A DNA stretch of 64,000 nt, from NCBI RefSeq assembly GCF_028288185.1, contig NZ_JAQBOF010000035.1, positions 1-64,000 on the forward strand. Reading direction: 5' to 3'. A program made the position numbers and the translations under genes. How positions within the stretch are numbered: the stretch's first letter is position 1; each line of letters opens with the position of its first letter. The notes under the pieces were generated by a model. The model ran no database searches. It was not told the DNA's origin and saw only the letters and a program-made list of their open reading frames with translations. Shown piece after piece: positions 53,765-62,202 of this stretch. The stretch comes from Mucilaginibacter sp. Its GTDB lineage: Bacteria; Bacteroidota; Bacteroidia; Sphingobacteriales; Sphingobacteriaceae.

Positions 53765-54982
53765 TCAACTAATCTTCACCAACCAATCTTTATTCACTAA
53801 ACGATTATATTGCTGGTCGATTTTTGAATTGGCGGCTACAAAGTTTTTAAACAATAGTTCGTAAACAATCTTTCCCCAGATGATGATAACCGGCCAGGCT
53901 TTCATGGAGTAACGGGCTATGTACGGTTGGCGTATAAATTTTGGTACGGCATCGGTTAGCCCTAATCCGGTTATTACCAGCACCAAAACCAGGAAGATAA
54001 TGTTGGTTGTTGTATATGGTTTATCCTGTATCAACATCCAGATAAATACACCTGTTACGGCAATTATATAAGTTGGATGCTCTGCACCAGTGCTAAATAT
54101 CACAATAAATATTAACGCAGATGCCAGTACCTGCGCGCGATACATGAATGATTTATACTGGCTAAACCTCAATAAAGGTAAAAGGAACAATATCGCCCCG
54201 GCAATTATAAAAGGCAGATTAGGCACGTTGATATTTCCGGTTACGCGCCTTACCACCCCCATCACACAAATATCCTGCGGCGAATCAAAATAAGCGTTAA
54301 GCCCTACTTTACCATGCACGGCGGCAAGCCATTGCGGATAGGAATTAAGCACAAACGCCGGGCTGCTTAATACCATCGGCAAAGCCAAAAACACTACCAG
54401 CCATATTGCCGACCATAATATAAACCGGCCTTTATTCCTCGAAAATAAAAAGAACGTAAGGCCGATGATTGGATATAACTTTATTAAAAATCCCAGCACA
54501 ATAAACAGTGTAGCCCATTGATCTTTACCCCGCTCAACCAGTATAAAGCTCAACAGTATCATGGCTGTTATAGCCGGATTAAACTGCATATAAAACACCG
54601 AGTTGGCATATTCAATAGCACAGAGCAGTAACAATTGGTTTTTTTGCCGGACGGTAAATGGCAGGAAATGTATGGCTAGTAATATCGCCACTGCATTGGC
54701 AATCTCCCACAATAAAAAACCCCAGCCATGCGGCAACAAGGCAGATGGCGCTACAATTACCGGGAATACAGGGCCGTAAAAATACATGTCCCCATACTCT
54801 TGCGGATACGCTTCATAGAGGTTCTTTTCGGCCTTGGCGTGATAGTATGAGGCACGAAATATTTTGTAATTATTATCAATATTACGGGTGTATTTAAACA
54901 GGCAGGTGTAAGCCGCGACAGCAATGTATAATACCCAAAGCCATTGGTACCCGCTTAAATAAAGAACCCGTTTGTTGGTCAT
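53765..54982 (-). CDS. Glycosyltransferase family 87 / DUF2029 membrane protein
   Basis: The 405-residue protein has about ten TM segments and, in the first periplasmic loop, an Asp-containing RNIDNNYKIFRASYYHAKAE as in polyprenyl-dependent GT-C mannosyltransferases. The WGFLLWEIAN and GFLIKLYPIIGL segments are typical of DUF2029/GT87. It probably moves a sugar from a lipid carrier on the periplasmic side; donor and target are unknown. There is no adjacent glycan cluster. Confidence 0.85.
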   Translation of the reverse strand: MTNKRVLYLSGYQWLWVLYIAVAAYTCLFKYTRNIDNNYKIFRASYYHAKAEKNLYEAYPQEYGDMYFYGPVFPVIVAPSALLPHGWGFLLWEIANAVAILLAIHFLPFTVRQKNQLLLLCAIEYANSVFYMQFNPAITAMILLSFILVERGKDQWATLFIVLGFLIKLYPIIGLTFFLFSRNKGRFILWSAIWLVVFLALPMVLSSPAFVLNSYPQWLAAVHGKVGLNAYFDSPQDICVMGVVRRVTGNINVPNLPFIIAGAILFLLPLLRFSQYKSFMYRAQVLASALIFIVIFSTGAEHPTYIIAVTGVFIWMLIQDKPYTTTNIIFLVLVLVITGLGLTDAVPKFIRQPYIARYSMKAWPVIIIWGKIVYELLFKNFVAANSKIDQQYNRLVNKDWLVKIS

Positions 54983-55030
54983 AGCAGCAATATTACAATT
55001 ATTTTTAAATTTTGACTTATTGGTAGTTTT

Positions 55031-55063
55031 AGATTTGACAACTTTTAAAAAGTTGTCAAATCT
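55031..55063. repeat. 33-nt perfect palindrome (16-1-16) downstream of the BaiN-like gene
   Basis: Arms AGATTTGACAACTTTT and AAAAGTTGTCAAATCT around one A, 3 bases after the BaiN-like stop. Same length and similar outer sequence as the 49422 copy, with a different inner core (GACAACTT versus ACGAAGTT). Confidence 0.75.
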
Positions 55064-55066
55064 TTC

Positions 55067-56281
55067 TTATAAATTTTGCGCTATTACAAACCCGCTTGCC
55101 CAGGCCCATTGAAAATTATAGCCACCCAACCAGCCGGTAACATCAACACATTCGCCGCCAAAATATAGGCCCGGTACTTTTTTAGCTTCTAATGATTTGG
55201 AGGATAACTCATCTGTTGATACCCCTCCGCGCATAACCTCGGCTTTATCATATCCCTTATCGCCGGCAGGCTTAACTTTAAAATAATGGATAAGATTATC
55301 AATGTTTTCTAAATCGACATTGCTTAAAGTCGCCAGGTTCTTTTCTATCGGTAAATAGCCGCTCAATGCCTCAGCAAATTTGCGGGTGTATATCGTGGAT
55401 AGATAGTTTAGTAATGTTTTCTTGCCATTCATTTCCCGCTCCTCTTGTATCAGTTCGGTAATGTTTTCATTGGGTAACACGTCAATGTAAATAAACTCAC
55501 CGGCTTTCCAGTAGGATGAGATCTGTAATATTGCCGGGCCGCTTAATCCCCAATGGGTAAACAGTATATTTTCTTCAAAGCTAGCCCTATCATTCCACAC
55601 TCTGCAGAAAATACTATTACCTGATAATTGCTCATACCATTGCTGATCTTTACCCGTAATAGTTAACGGCACCAATGCGGGCGCTGTATCAATAATATTT
55701 AGTCCAAATTTACGTGCGGTGCGCAGGCCAAAATCAGTAGCACCCATTTTTTGTATGGGTAGTCCGCCTGCGGCGATAACTACTTTAGGGGTTTGTAATT
55801 TTATTTCCCGTCCGTGCTTTTCATATATAACCTCAAAGCCATCGGTGGTTTGCTCAATGCTTTTCACATCAGCATCACAACGGATCTCCTGGCCCAGGTC
55901 ATTGCATAAGTCAGTAAAAACTTTTACAATATCTTTTGCCTTATCGCTTACCGGGAAAAGCTGCCCGAGCGTTTTTTCTTTACCTTCAATACCATAAGTT
56001 TCAAAAAAACTAACGGTATCATCAACCGTCCATTGCGCAAAGGCCGATTTACTAAAATGTTCATTCTGAGATATAAATTGCTTCGGTGAAGAATACAGAT
56101 TAGTGTAATTACATCTGCCGCCGCCGCTGATCAATATCTTGGCTCCTACTTTATCGTTCTTCTCTAGTATCAGCGTGCGCTTGCCTAAAAACCCGGCTTG
56201 AACGGCACACATTAATCCACACGCGCCACCGCCAATAATTATAGCATCAAAATCTGTTTGTTTTATTAAATTTGCCGACAT
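55067..56281 (-). CDS. NAD(P)/FAD-dependent oxidoreductase, BaiN/HI0933 family
   Basis: The 404-residue flavoprotein has the FAD motif AIIIGGGACGLMCAVQAG near the N-terminus, KVGAKILISGGGRCNYTNL and the C-terminal GGECVDVTGWLGGYNFQWA typical of the HI0933/BaiN family. The ATG at 56281 is the only start giving a normal N-terminus; longer frames run into nuoA antisense. Its start codon overlaps the nuoA ATG by two bases head to head. The natural substrate is not known for most members. Confidence 0.88.
   Translation of the reverse strand: MSANLIKQTDFDAIIIGGGACGLMCAVQAGFLGKRTLILEKNDKVGAKILISGGGRCNYTNLYSSPKQFISQNEHFSKSAFAQWTVDDTVSFFETYGIEGKEKTLGQLFPVSDKAKDIVKVFTDLCNDLGQEIRCDADVKSIEQTTDGFEVIYEKHGREIKLQTPKVVIAAGGLPIQKMGATDFGLRTARKFGLNIIDTAPALVPLTITGKDQQWYEQLSGNSIFCRVWNDRASFEENILFTHWGLSGPAILQISSYWKAGEFIYIDVLPNENITELIQEEREMNGKKTLLNYLSTIYTRKFAEALSGYLPIEKNLATLSNVDLENIDNLIHYFKVKPAGDKGYDKAEVMRGGVSTDELSSKSLEAKKVPGLYFGGECVDVTGWLGGYNFQWAWASGFVIAQNL
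56267..56274 (+). promoter_or_regulatory. Candidate -7 box for nuoA (inside the divergent gene)
   Basis: TAAATTTG (TAnnTTTG) ends 5 bases before the nuoA ATG, within the first codons of the divergent BaiN-like gene. If used, nuoA mRNA would be nearly leaderless. Confidence 0.35.
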
Positions 56282-56885
56282 GGTTGAAGTTTCGCAAATA
56301 TCAGAATTTGGAAAGATACTTATCTTTTTAATTACAGGAATTATCCTGGTAGGGCTGATATTTTTTTTAAACCGACTTATCGCGCCTAATAACCCCACTC
56401 CCGAAAAGCTAACCTCATACGAGTGCGGCGAGGAACCAACCGGCAATGCGTGGCTGCCTTTTAACTCTCGCTTTTATGTTATCGCACTTATATTTTTGTT
56501 GTTTGATGTGGAGATGGTGTTCATCTTTCCGTGGGCAACCGTATTTGGCAGCCATGAAATTATCGCTGCCGATGCACGCTGGGGCTGGTTCTCGCTAGCC
56601 GAAATGTTTGTGTTCCTGGGAATATTGATATTGGGACTAATATACGTTTGGGTTAAAGGCGATCTGGACTGGATAAAGCCAAAACCGGTAATACCTACTA
56701 CCAATACCAGCATTCCGGCATCATTATATGAACAATTAAATATGGAGCAAAGCGTTTTTAAGGTAAGTGCTTTTGCTTTAGAACCGATACAAACTACTGT
56801 TGCACCAGTTACTGCAGCTACAGAACCGGCACCAATACGCAAACCCATGTTTAAGCCTACCTTTAAAAAACCAGCCGATGAGTAA
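56280..56885 (+). CDS. nuoA: NADH-quinone oxidoreductase subunit A, with C-terminal extension
   Basis: Three TM segments and the conserved [20 protein letters not shown] (about 45-64) and [12 protein letters not shown] (about 79-90) identify NuoA of complex I. The core ends near residue 140; about 60 further residues, ending in a Pro/Ala/Lys-rich [20 protein letters not shown] region, are not part of the usual subunit. nuoB starts 8 bases before its stop, so the two are translationally coupled. The start codon overlaps that of the divergent flavoprotein gene. Confidence 0.93.
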   Translation: MVEVSQISEFGKILIFLITGIILVGLIFFLNRLIAPNNPTPEKLTSYECGEEPTGNAWLPFNSRFYVIALIFLLFDVEMVFIFPWATVFGSHEIIAADARWGWFSLAEMFVFLGILILGLIYVWVKGDLDWIKPKPVIPTTNTSIPASLYEQLNMEQSVFKVSAFALEPIQTTVAPVTAATEPAPIRKPMFKPTFKKPADE

Positions 56886-57360
56886 CGATATAAACAGCGA
56901 AAGCGGCGGCGTAGTAGTCACCAAATTAAATGACCTGTTAAATTGGTCAAGGCTATCATCATTATGGCCCATGGGGTTCGGTATAGCTTGCTGCGCGATA
57001 GAAATGATGGGGTCGTACGCGTCAACTTACGATATGGACAGGCTGGGTGTATTTCCAAGGCCATCGGCCCGTCAAGCCGATGTTATAATTATTGCAGGTA
57101 CCGTCACCTTTAAAATGGCCGAACGTATTAAACGCCTGTATGAGCAAATGCCCGAGCCTAAATATGTTATATCCATGGGTTCGTGCTCTAACTGCGGCGG
57201 GCCATATTGGCAGCACGGCTATCACGTAGTAAAAGGTGTTGATCGGGTTATCCCGGTTGATATATATGTGCAGGGCTGTCCTCCGCGCCCCGAAGCATTG
57301 ATCGGCGCTATTTTAGAACTCCAAAAAAAGATAGAAGGCGAAAGTTTAGTTAAAGGATAA
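56878..57360 (+). CDS. nuoB: NADH-quinone oxidoreductase subunit B
   Basis: The 160-residue protein carries all ligands of cluster N2: Cys38 and Cys39 in [10 protein letters not shown], Cys103 in [11 protein letters not shown] and Cys134 in [11 protein letters not shown]. NuoB passes electrons to quinone at the base of the peripheral arm. Start at 56878 gives MSNDINSES; a longer frame to 56800 overlaps nuoA heavily. In this window nuoC is 4.8 kb away rather than next to nuoB. Confidence 0.95.
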   Translation: MSNDINSESGGVVVTKLNDLLNWSRLSSLWPMGFGIACCAIEMMGSYASTYDMDRLGVFPRPSARQADVIIIAGTVTFKMAERIKRLYEQMPEPKYVISMGSCSNCGGPYWQHGYHVVKGVDRVIPVDIYVQGCPPRPEALIGAILELQKKIEGESLVKG

Positions 57361-57389
57361 ACAGATCAAAATATTTTTATATTTGATCT

Positions 57390-57863
57390 ATGGCCTCAAC
57401 TAACAACTTTAAAAGCAATGCTTTACCAACCATACTTTTGTTAGGATTTTTAACCGGCACAATGGACGGCACATCTGCCATCCTGCTTAATTGGAAACTA
57501 GGCGCCGAAACCATTTTCAGGTATATAGCTAGTGCTTTATTCGGCAAAGCCGCATTTACCGGCGGACCGGAAATGATTGTTTTTGGTGTATTGTTTCACT
57601 ATTGTTTGGCTTACTTATTTACCACGATATTTTACCTGGCCTATCCAACCTGTATATCAGCAGTAAAGAATAAATATGTTTTGGCAGTTCTGTACGGCAG
57701 CACCGCCTGGGTCATTATGAATTTAATTGTGGTGCCGATGAGTAAGATCGGCAAATTCCCAAGCAAGCCAAGCGGCATTATTATTAACGCGGTAGTGCTG
57801 ATGATATGTTTTGGATTGCCGGTAGTGTTGGTTGCGAGCAGGAAGTTGTTGAAGAAAATCTAA
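57390..57863 (+). CDS. Four-TM membrane protein of unknown function
   Basis: The 157-residue protein has four TM segments (about 12-32, 60-84, 92-115, 127-147) and the sequence GFLTGTMDGTSAILLNWKL early on, which loosely recalls YagU/DUF1440-like inner-membrane proteins. I am not sure of the family. It follows nuoB by 29 bases and precedes the transposase by 6 bases. Confidence 0.72.
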   Translation: MASTNNFKSNALPTILLLGFLTGTMDGTSAILLNWKLGAETIFRYIASALFGKAAFTGGPEMIVFGVLFHYCLAYLFTTIFYLAYPTCISAVKNKYVLAVLYGSTAWVIMNLIVVPMSKIGKFPSKPSGIIINAVVLMICFGLPVVLVASRKLLKKI

Positions 57864-57869
57864 AAATTA

Positions 57870-58331
57870 ATGGCTAATACTTATACTCAAATACATATTC
57901 AATGTATTATGGCTGTTAAATTTCGGCAATCGCTTATTGGTACCGAATGGAAAGAAAGATTGAATCAATACATTACCGGGATAGTACAAAACAACGGGCA
58001 TAAAATGATAGCAATAAATAGTATGCCCGATCATTTGCATTTGTTTTTTGGATTTAGACCCGACCAATCGCTGTCTGATTTAATGAGATTGGTAAAGGGT
58101 GAGTCGTCTGAATGGTTGAATAAGCAAGGTTTCATTAAATCAAAGTTTAGTTGGCAAGAAGGTTACGGTGCTTTTTCGTATTCGCGATCGCAGATAAAGA
58201 CAGTTGCAGAATATATTGAAAACCAGGAAGAGCATCATCGCAAAAAAACATTCCTGAAGGAGTATCAGCAGTTCCTTGAACATTTTGAAATTGAATTTGA
58301 TGAACGATATATTTTCAAGCCATTAGAATAA
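57870..58331 (+). CDS. REP-associated tyrosine (Y1/HUH) transposase, IS200-like
   Basis: The 153-residue protein has the HUH metal site MPDHLHLF (His55, His57) and the catalytic Tyr helix VAEYIENQEEHH (Tyr115, Gln119), the layout of Y1 transposases. Five near-identical palindromes of the type TTGCCCCTACGGGGCAA follow within 200 bases and no TnpB or standard IS200 end is visible, which fits a domesticated RAYT that acts on REP sequences. Such proteins cut and join single-stranded REP DNA. It sits between a membrane protein and purK in a nuo-linked region. Confidence 0.87.
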   Translation: MANTYTQIHIQCIMAVKFRQSLIGTEWKERLNQYITGIVQNNGHKMIAINSMPDHLHLFFGFRPDQSLSDLMRLVKGESSEWLNKQGFIKSKFSWQEGYGAFSYSRSQIKTVAEYIENQEEHHRKKTFLKEYQQFLEHFEIEFDERYIFKPLE

Positions 58332-58345
58332 CTGTCGGTTAAGTG

Positions 58346-58529
58346 TTGCCCCTACGGGGCAAAATATCTTAATTCCTTTTTTTCTACCGACCTTTTGCCC
58401 CTACGGGGCAATATTTGTTTAGAGCATCCTTGCCCCGTAGGGGCAAAATATCTTAATTCCTTTTTTCTACCGACCTTTTGCCCCTACGGGGCAATATTTG
58501 TTTAGAGTATCCTTGCCCCGTAGGGGCAA
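58346..58529. repeat. REP/BIME cluster next to the transposase
   Basis: Five 17-nt palindromes, 7-bp stems around TAC or GTA: 58346-58362 (+), 58395-58411 (+), 58430-58446 (-), 58478-58494 (+), 58513-58529 (-). Units with the foot CTACCGAC and an 84-bp period repeat twice with few changes. The 58332-58658 gap contains this cluster and no gene. Confidence 0.85.
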
Positions 58530-58658
58530 AAAGTCGGTAGCATATAATAACATATCTCATATCTCGTGCCGTAGGTACGAAACTTAACCGCCATACCCAC
58601 CTAATCCCAAATTCATTTATGCTTTTTGAAAGATTAACGGTAAACTTGCACTATAATA

Positions 58659-59798
58659 ATGAAAGCATTTTACGGAGATCTTAAACTGGGTATTTTAGGC
58701 GGCGGACAACTGGGCCGCATGTTAATACAACAAGCCATAAACTATAACGTAACTGTTAAAGTACTTGACCCTGACCGCGAAGCCCCCTGCCGTAAATTAT
58801 GCGATGAATTTGTAGTTGGCTCGTTAGGCGATTATGAAACCGTTTATAAATTCGGCAAAAAGGTTGATCTGCTTACCATCGAGATAGAAAAGGTAAATGT
58901 AGACGCGCTGGAGCAACTGGAGAAAGAAGGTGTATTAGTTTACCCTCAACCTCGAATAATCCGCCTGATACAGGATAAGGGCCTGCAAAAGCAATTTTTT
59001 AAAGAGAATAATATCCCCACTGCCGAATTTAAGGTGATATCCTCTGTAGATGATCTGAAGCAAATCGATATCCCCTACCCATACATACAAAAATTAAGGC
59101 GCGATGGCTATGATGGCCGTGGTGTTTATAAAGTGATTGACAAAAGCTATCTGGCCAATGCCTTCACCGAGCCAAGCATCGTAGAACGTTTAATAGATTT
59201 TGAAAAAGAGATAGGCGTAATAGTAGCCCGTAATGAAAGCGGCGAGGTTAGTACCTTTCCGTTGGTTGAGATGGAATTTAATCCCGATGTTAATTTGGTG
59301 GAGTTCCTGATATCGCCGTCTACCTTATCTTTCGTGATACAGCAAGAAGCCGAACGCATTGCCAAAAAAATTGCCGAGGATCTTAAAATAGTTGGCCTAT
59401 TGGCTGTCGAAATGTTTTTAACTAAGGACGGGCAGATATTGGTTAATGAGTTGGCACCACGCCCGCACAACAGCGGCCACCAAAGTATTGAGGGTAATGT
59501 GGTATCACAATTTGAGCAGCATTTGCGCGCGATATTTGACCAACCTTTGGGCGATACATCAAGCCTGAACAACGCCGTAATGATAAACATATTGGGCGAA
59601 CCAGGTTTTGAAGGCCCCGCGGTTTACCAGGGAATAGAAAAAATATTAAAATGCCCCGGCGTATATGTACATTTATATGGCAAAGCGCTAACTAAACCGT
59701 TTCGCAAAATGGGGCATGTTACTATTGTGGATGCGGACAGGGAAAAAGCGATTGAGACGGCGCGTTATGTGCAGAAAACATTAAAAGTAGTAAGTTAA
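58659..59798 (+). CDS. purK: 5-(carboxyamino)imidazole ribonucleotide synthase
   Basis: The 379-residue ATP-grasp protein starts near LKLGILGGGQLGRMLIQQAI and contains VEIEKVNVDALEQL and NELAPRPHNSGHQSIEGNVV, all PurK signatures. PurK makes N5-CAIR from AIR, bicarbonate and ATP; PurE, encoded next, rearranges it to CAIR. A heptamer-phased inverted array lies between purK and purE. Full length. Confidence 0.95.
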   Translation: MKAFYGDLKLGILGGGQLGRMLIQQAINYNVTVKVLDPDREAPCRKLCDEFVVGSLGDYETVYKFGKKVDLLTIEIEKVNVDALEQLEKEGVLVYPQPRIIRLIQDKGLQKQFFKENNIPTAEFKVISSVDDLKQIDIPYPYIQKLRRDGYDGRGVYKVIDKSYLANAFTEPSIVERLIDFEKEIGVIVARNESGEVSTFPLVEMEFNPDVNLVEFLISPSTLSFVIQQEAERIAKKIAEDLKIVGLLAVEMFLTKDGQILVNELAPRPHNSGHQSIEGNVVSQFEQHLRAIFDQPLGDTSSLNNAVMINILGEPGFEGPAVYQGIEKILKCPGVYVHLYGKALTKPFRKMGHVTIVDADREKAIETARYVQKTLKVVS

Positions 59799-59800
59799 GT

Positions 59801-59888
59801 TAGTCCATGGTCAATGGTCGATAGTCCATAGATGCATGGTTCATAAAATTAAAAAAACTATTGACCATGGACTATGGTCTATCGACAA
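59801..59888. repeat. Heptamer-phased inverted array between purK and purE
   Basis: Units of core TRGTC (59801-59828) face units of core CTATNGA (59858-59885). TAGTCCATGGTCAA (59801-59814) pairs with 59861-59874, and TCGATAGTCCATAG (59818-59831) with 59872-59885 (one mismatch). The two inverted repeats are in crossing order. Confidence 0.7.
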
Positions 59889-59890
59889 AT

Positions 59891-60388
59891 ATGAGCCAAC
59901 CCAAAATAGGAATCATCATGGGCAGCAAATCGGATCTTCCGATTATGCAGGACGCTGCCGATGTATTAACAGAATTAGGTGTCGCTTACGAAATTACCGT
60001 AGTATCAGCGCACCGCACACCCGATCGTATGTTTACTTACGCCCGTGAGGCTGCTGGCCGTGGCATTAAAGTTATTATTGCCGGTGCAGGCGGCGCGGCG
60101 CATTTGCCGGGCATGGTAGCATCATTAACGCATTTGCCGGTTATTGGCGTACCCGTAAAGTCAAGCAACTCTATTGATGGTTGGGACTCTATCCTGTCTA
60201 TTCTGCAAATGCCTAATGGTATCCCGGTAGCTACTGTAGCTTTAAACGCCGCAAAAAACGCGGGCATATTAGCAGCTCAAATTATTTCGACCGCGGATGA
60301 GGCAATAGTTAAAAACCTGATCGCTTACAAAGAAACTTTAAAGAAAAAGGTTGAAGAATCGGCAGAGGAAATGAAAAACGGCAATTAA
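59891..60388 (+). CDS. purE: N5-carboxyaminoimidazole ribonucleotide mutase
   Basis: The 165-residue class I PurE starts MSQPKIGIIMGSKSDLPIMQ and has SAHRTPDRMF (about 42-51) and AGAGGAAHLPGMVAS, with the catalytic His of the family. It converts N5-CAIR to CAIR. The start at 59891 is preferred to an earlier ATG at 59861 that lies inside the repeat array. Its last bases overlap the convergent lipoprotein gene by four. Confidence 0.95.
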   Translation: MSQPKIGIIMGSKSDLPIMQDAADVLTELGVAYEITVVSAHRTPDRMFTYAREAAGRGIKVIIAGAGGAAHLPGMVASLTHLPVIGVPVKSSNSIDGWDSILSILQMPNGIPVATVALNAAKNAGILAAQIISTADEAIVKNLIAYKETLKKKVEESAEEMKNGN

Positions 60389-60810
60389 TCAAACGCCACA
60401 ACGTCAACCCCCGATATTTTATTGACATGACAATTACATCCGCCTGAGATCTTCAACGTCACGGTTTTAGTTTGCCCCGTAGTTGGGTTAGTTGCTGATA
60501 TTAATACATCGTCACCATCGGTAGATAGTTGTGATTTGGCGCTATCGTCAGCTACTATATAAGACCCATAAATCAGGTCTATTGCCGCCGAACCGGAATT
60601 AACTATTTTTAAATGCGTACGCTGGTTGGTAACGCTATAATTTTGTACCGCCATAGCATTACCATTTTTATCGGTAAACTTAATTGTAACTATAGCATAA
60701 ATGGTTGTGCAAACACCATTAGGGTTACACGCAGAATTTTCTTCCTGCGTTTTTTTGTGACATCCAAGGGTAGATGCAATTATTAATAAAACAAGTAACT
60801 TCTTAAACAT
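60385..60810 (-). CDS. Small lipoprotein of unknown function
   Basis: The lipobox LIIASTLGC puts the lipidated Cys at residue 17, followed by a beta-rich domain of about 120 residues. Other features are the Cys-containing SACNPNGVCTTIYA and a C-terminal SGGCNCHVNKISG with Cys-x-Cys-His. I do not recognise the family. It is convergent with purE, overlapping by 4 bases. Confidence 0.8.
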   Translation of the reverse strand: MFKKLLVLLIIASTLGCHKKTQEENSACNPNGVCTTIYAIVTIKFTDKNGNAMAVQNYSVTNQRTHLKIVNSGSAAIDLIYGSYIVADDSAKSQLSTDGDDVLISATNPTTGQTKTVTLKISGGCNCHVNKISGVDVVAFD

Positions 60811-60872
60811 AATCAGAGGTTTTTAAGGTTAACAAATAAAAAACAATTTCTAACCTCTCATTGTCCGCTTGT

Positions 60873-61436
60873 TTAGTTTAATTGCGGGTTTTCTGGAAAG
60901 TTAGCAATATGGGCGTAGCGATTGCCTAAGCTAATCACCACCTCTTTCCACATGTTTTGTTCTGAAACGTTAAAAATGGTTCCGGCGCTACACTTCTCTG
61001 CAATTATCCAGCTATTTTCTTTCAGTTCATCATCCAGTTGGGTTGGTGTCCAGCCGGAATAACCCATAAAAAACTTGACCTCTGTTTCATTTAATTGATA
61101 GTCCGATATCAATTGTTTTATGTTTTCAAAATCGCCGCCCCAGTATATGCCATCACAAATTTCAATGCCGCCGTCAATTTTATCAGGAGCACAATGTATA
61201 AAATGCAGGGTGTTGGCAGCCACCGGTCCGCCGGTGTAAACAGGTATTTCGGAGTATGAGGTATCGGGCAAAACATCACCCAGCAAATAATCGCTTTGGT
61301 GGTTTAGTATAAAACCCATAGCACCGCTTTCGGCATATTCTGTGAGTAAAATTACCGATCTTTTAAAGTTTGGGTCCATCATAAATGGCTCCGAAATTAA
61401 CAAGCGGCCTGCCGCGGCTGTGATAGAATTTAACAT
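60873..61436 (-). CDS. YqgE/AlgH family protein
   Basis: The 187-residue protein matches UPF0301 (YqgE/AlgH): GRLLISEPFMMDPNFKRSVI (about 11-30), GAMGFILNHQS, YTGGPV and FMGYSGWTPTQLDDELKENS. Crystal structures of the family exist but function remains unclear; AlgH was named for alginate regulation in Pseudomonas. It is divergent from pdxH with 118 bases between. Confidence 0.92.
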   Translation of the reverse strand: MLNSITAAAGRLLISEPFMMDPNFKRSVILLTEYAESGAMGFILNHQSDYLLGDVLPDTSYSEIPVYTGGPVAANTLHFIHCAPDKIDGGIEICDGIYWGGDFENIKQLISDYQLNETEVKFFMGYSGWTPTQLDDELKENSWIIAEKCSAGTIFNVSEQNMWKEVVISLGNRYAHIANFPENPQLN

Positions 61437-61554
61437 GTTAGTAATTTATAATATAGACTAAATTAACAAGCAAACGTAAAATATGTTCGGCCATGTATAA
61501 TTGAAATACAATATTAACTATTTACGGTATAATTAATTTGTAAGTTTGCAGTAA

Positions 61555-62202
61555 ATGAATCAGGAAGAATTACAGAGTTTAAGAAATGATTACAGTGCTG
61601 CTACACTATCAGAAACCAGCATAAATGTAAATCCAATAAAACAATTTGATATTTGGTTTAATGAAGCGCTTGAAGCCCAAATACATGAGCCGAATGCCAT
61701 GACGCTGGCCACCGCCACTACAGACGGTCGCCCGTCTGCCCGTATAGTTTTGCTAAAAGGATTTGATATAAATGGCTTTGCTTTTTATACCAACTATCTA
61801 AGCCGTAAAGGGAAAGAAATAACCAAAAATCCATTAGGTGCCATTACTTTTTACTGGGGCGAATTGGAAAGACAAGTACGTATTGAAGGCAATATTGAGA
61901 AGTTGAGTAAAGAGCAATCCGAAAAATATTTTCAGTCGCGCCCTAAAGGAAGTCAGATCAGTGCGGTGGCATCCCCACAAAGCCAGGAAATTGCCAGCCG
62001 CGATATTTTAGAAACTAAGATAAGCCAATTGGAAGAAGAGTATGCAGACAAGGACGTACCCAAACCATCTTTTTGGGGTGGCTATATTTTAAAACCCCGC
62101 CTCATAGAATTTTGGCAAGGGCGCCCTAGCCGCTTACACGACCGTATTGTGTACAAAAAGATTGATAACAAAAACTGGAAAAAAGTACGCGTTGCCCCAT
62201 GA
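61555..62202 (+). CDS. pdxH: Pyridoxamine 5'-phosphate oxidase
   Basis: The 215-residue FMN enzyme has MTLATATTDGRPSARIVLLK (about 42-61), FYTNYLSRKGKEI, the FYWGELERQVRIEG segment and the C-terminal LIEFWQGRPSRLHDRIVY that binds PLP. It oxidises pyridoxamine or pyridoxine phosphate to PLP. Its stop overlaps the nuoC start (ATGA), so it is coupled to complex I genes. A vitamin B6 gene leading a nuo segment is unusual. Confidence 0.95.
   Translation: MNQEELQSLRNDYSAATLSETSINVNPIKQFDIWFNEALEAQIHEPNAMTLATATTDGRPSARIVLLKGFDINGFAFYTNYLSRKGKEITKNPLGAITFYWGELERQVRIEGNIEKLSKEQSEKYFQSRPKGSQISAVASPQSQEIASRDILETKISQLEEEYADKDVPKPSFWGGYILKPRLIEFWQGRPSRLHDRIVYKKIDNKNWKKVRVAP

Noticed and set aside
58346..58529. 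CRISPR-like array (repeated palindromes at regular spacing)
   Set aside because: Only two 84-bp units with identical spacers and alternating palindrome orientation; next to a RAYT, so REP/BIME is the better reading.
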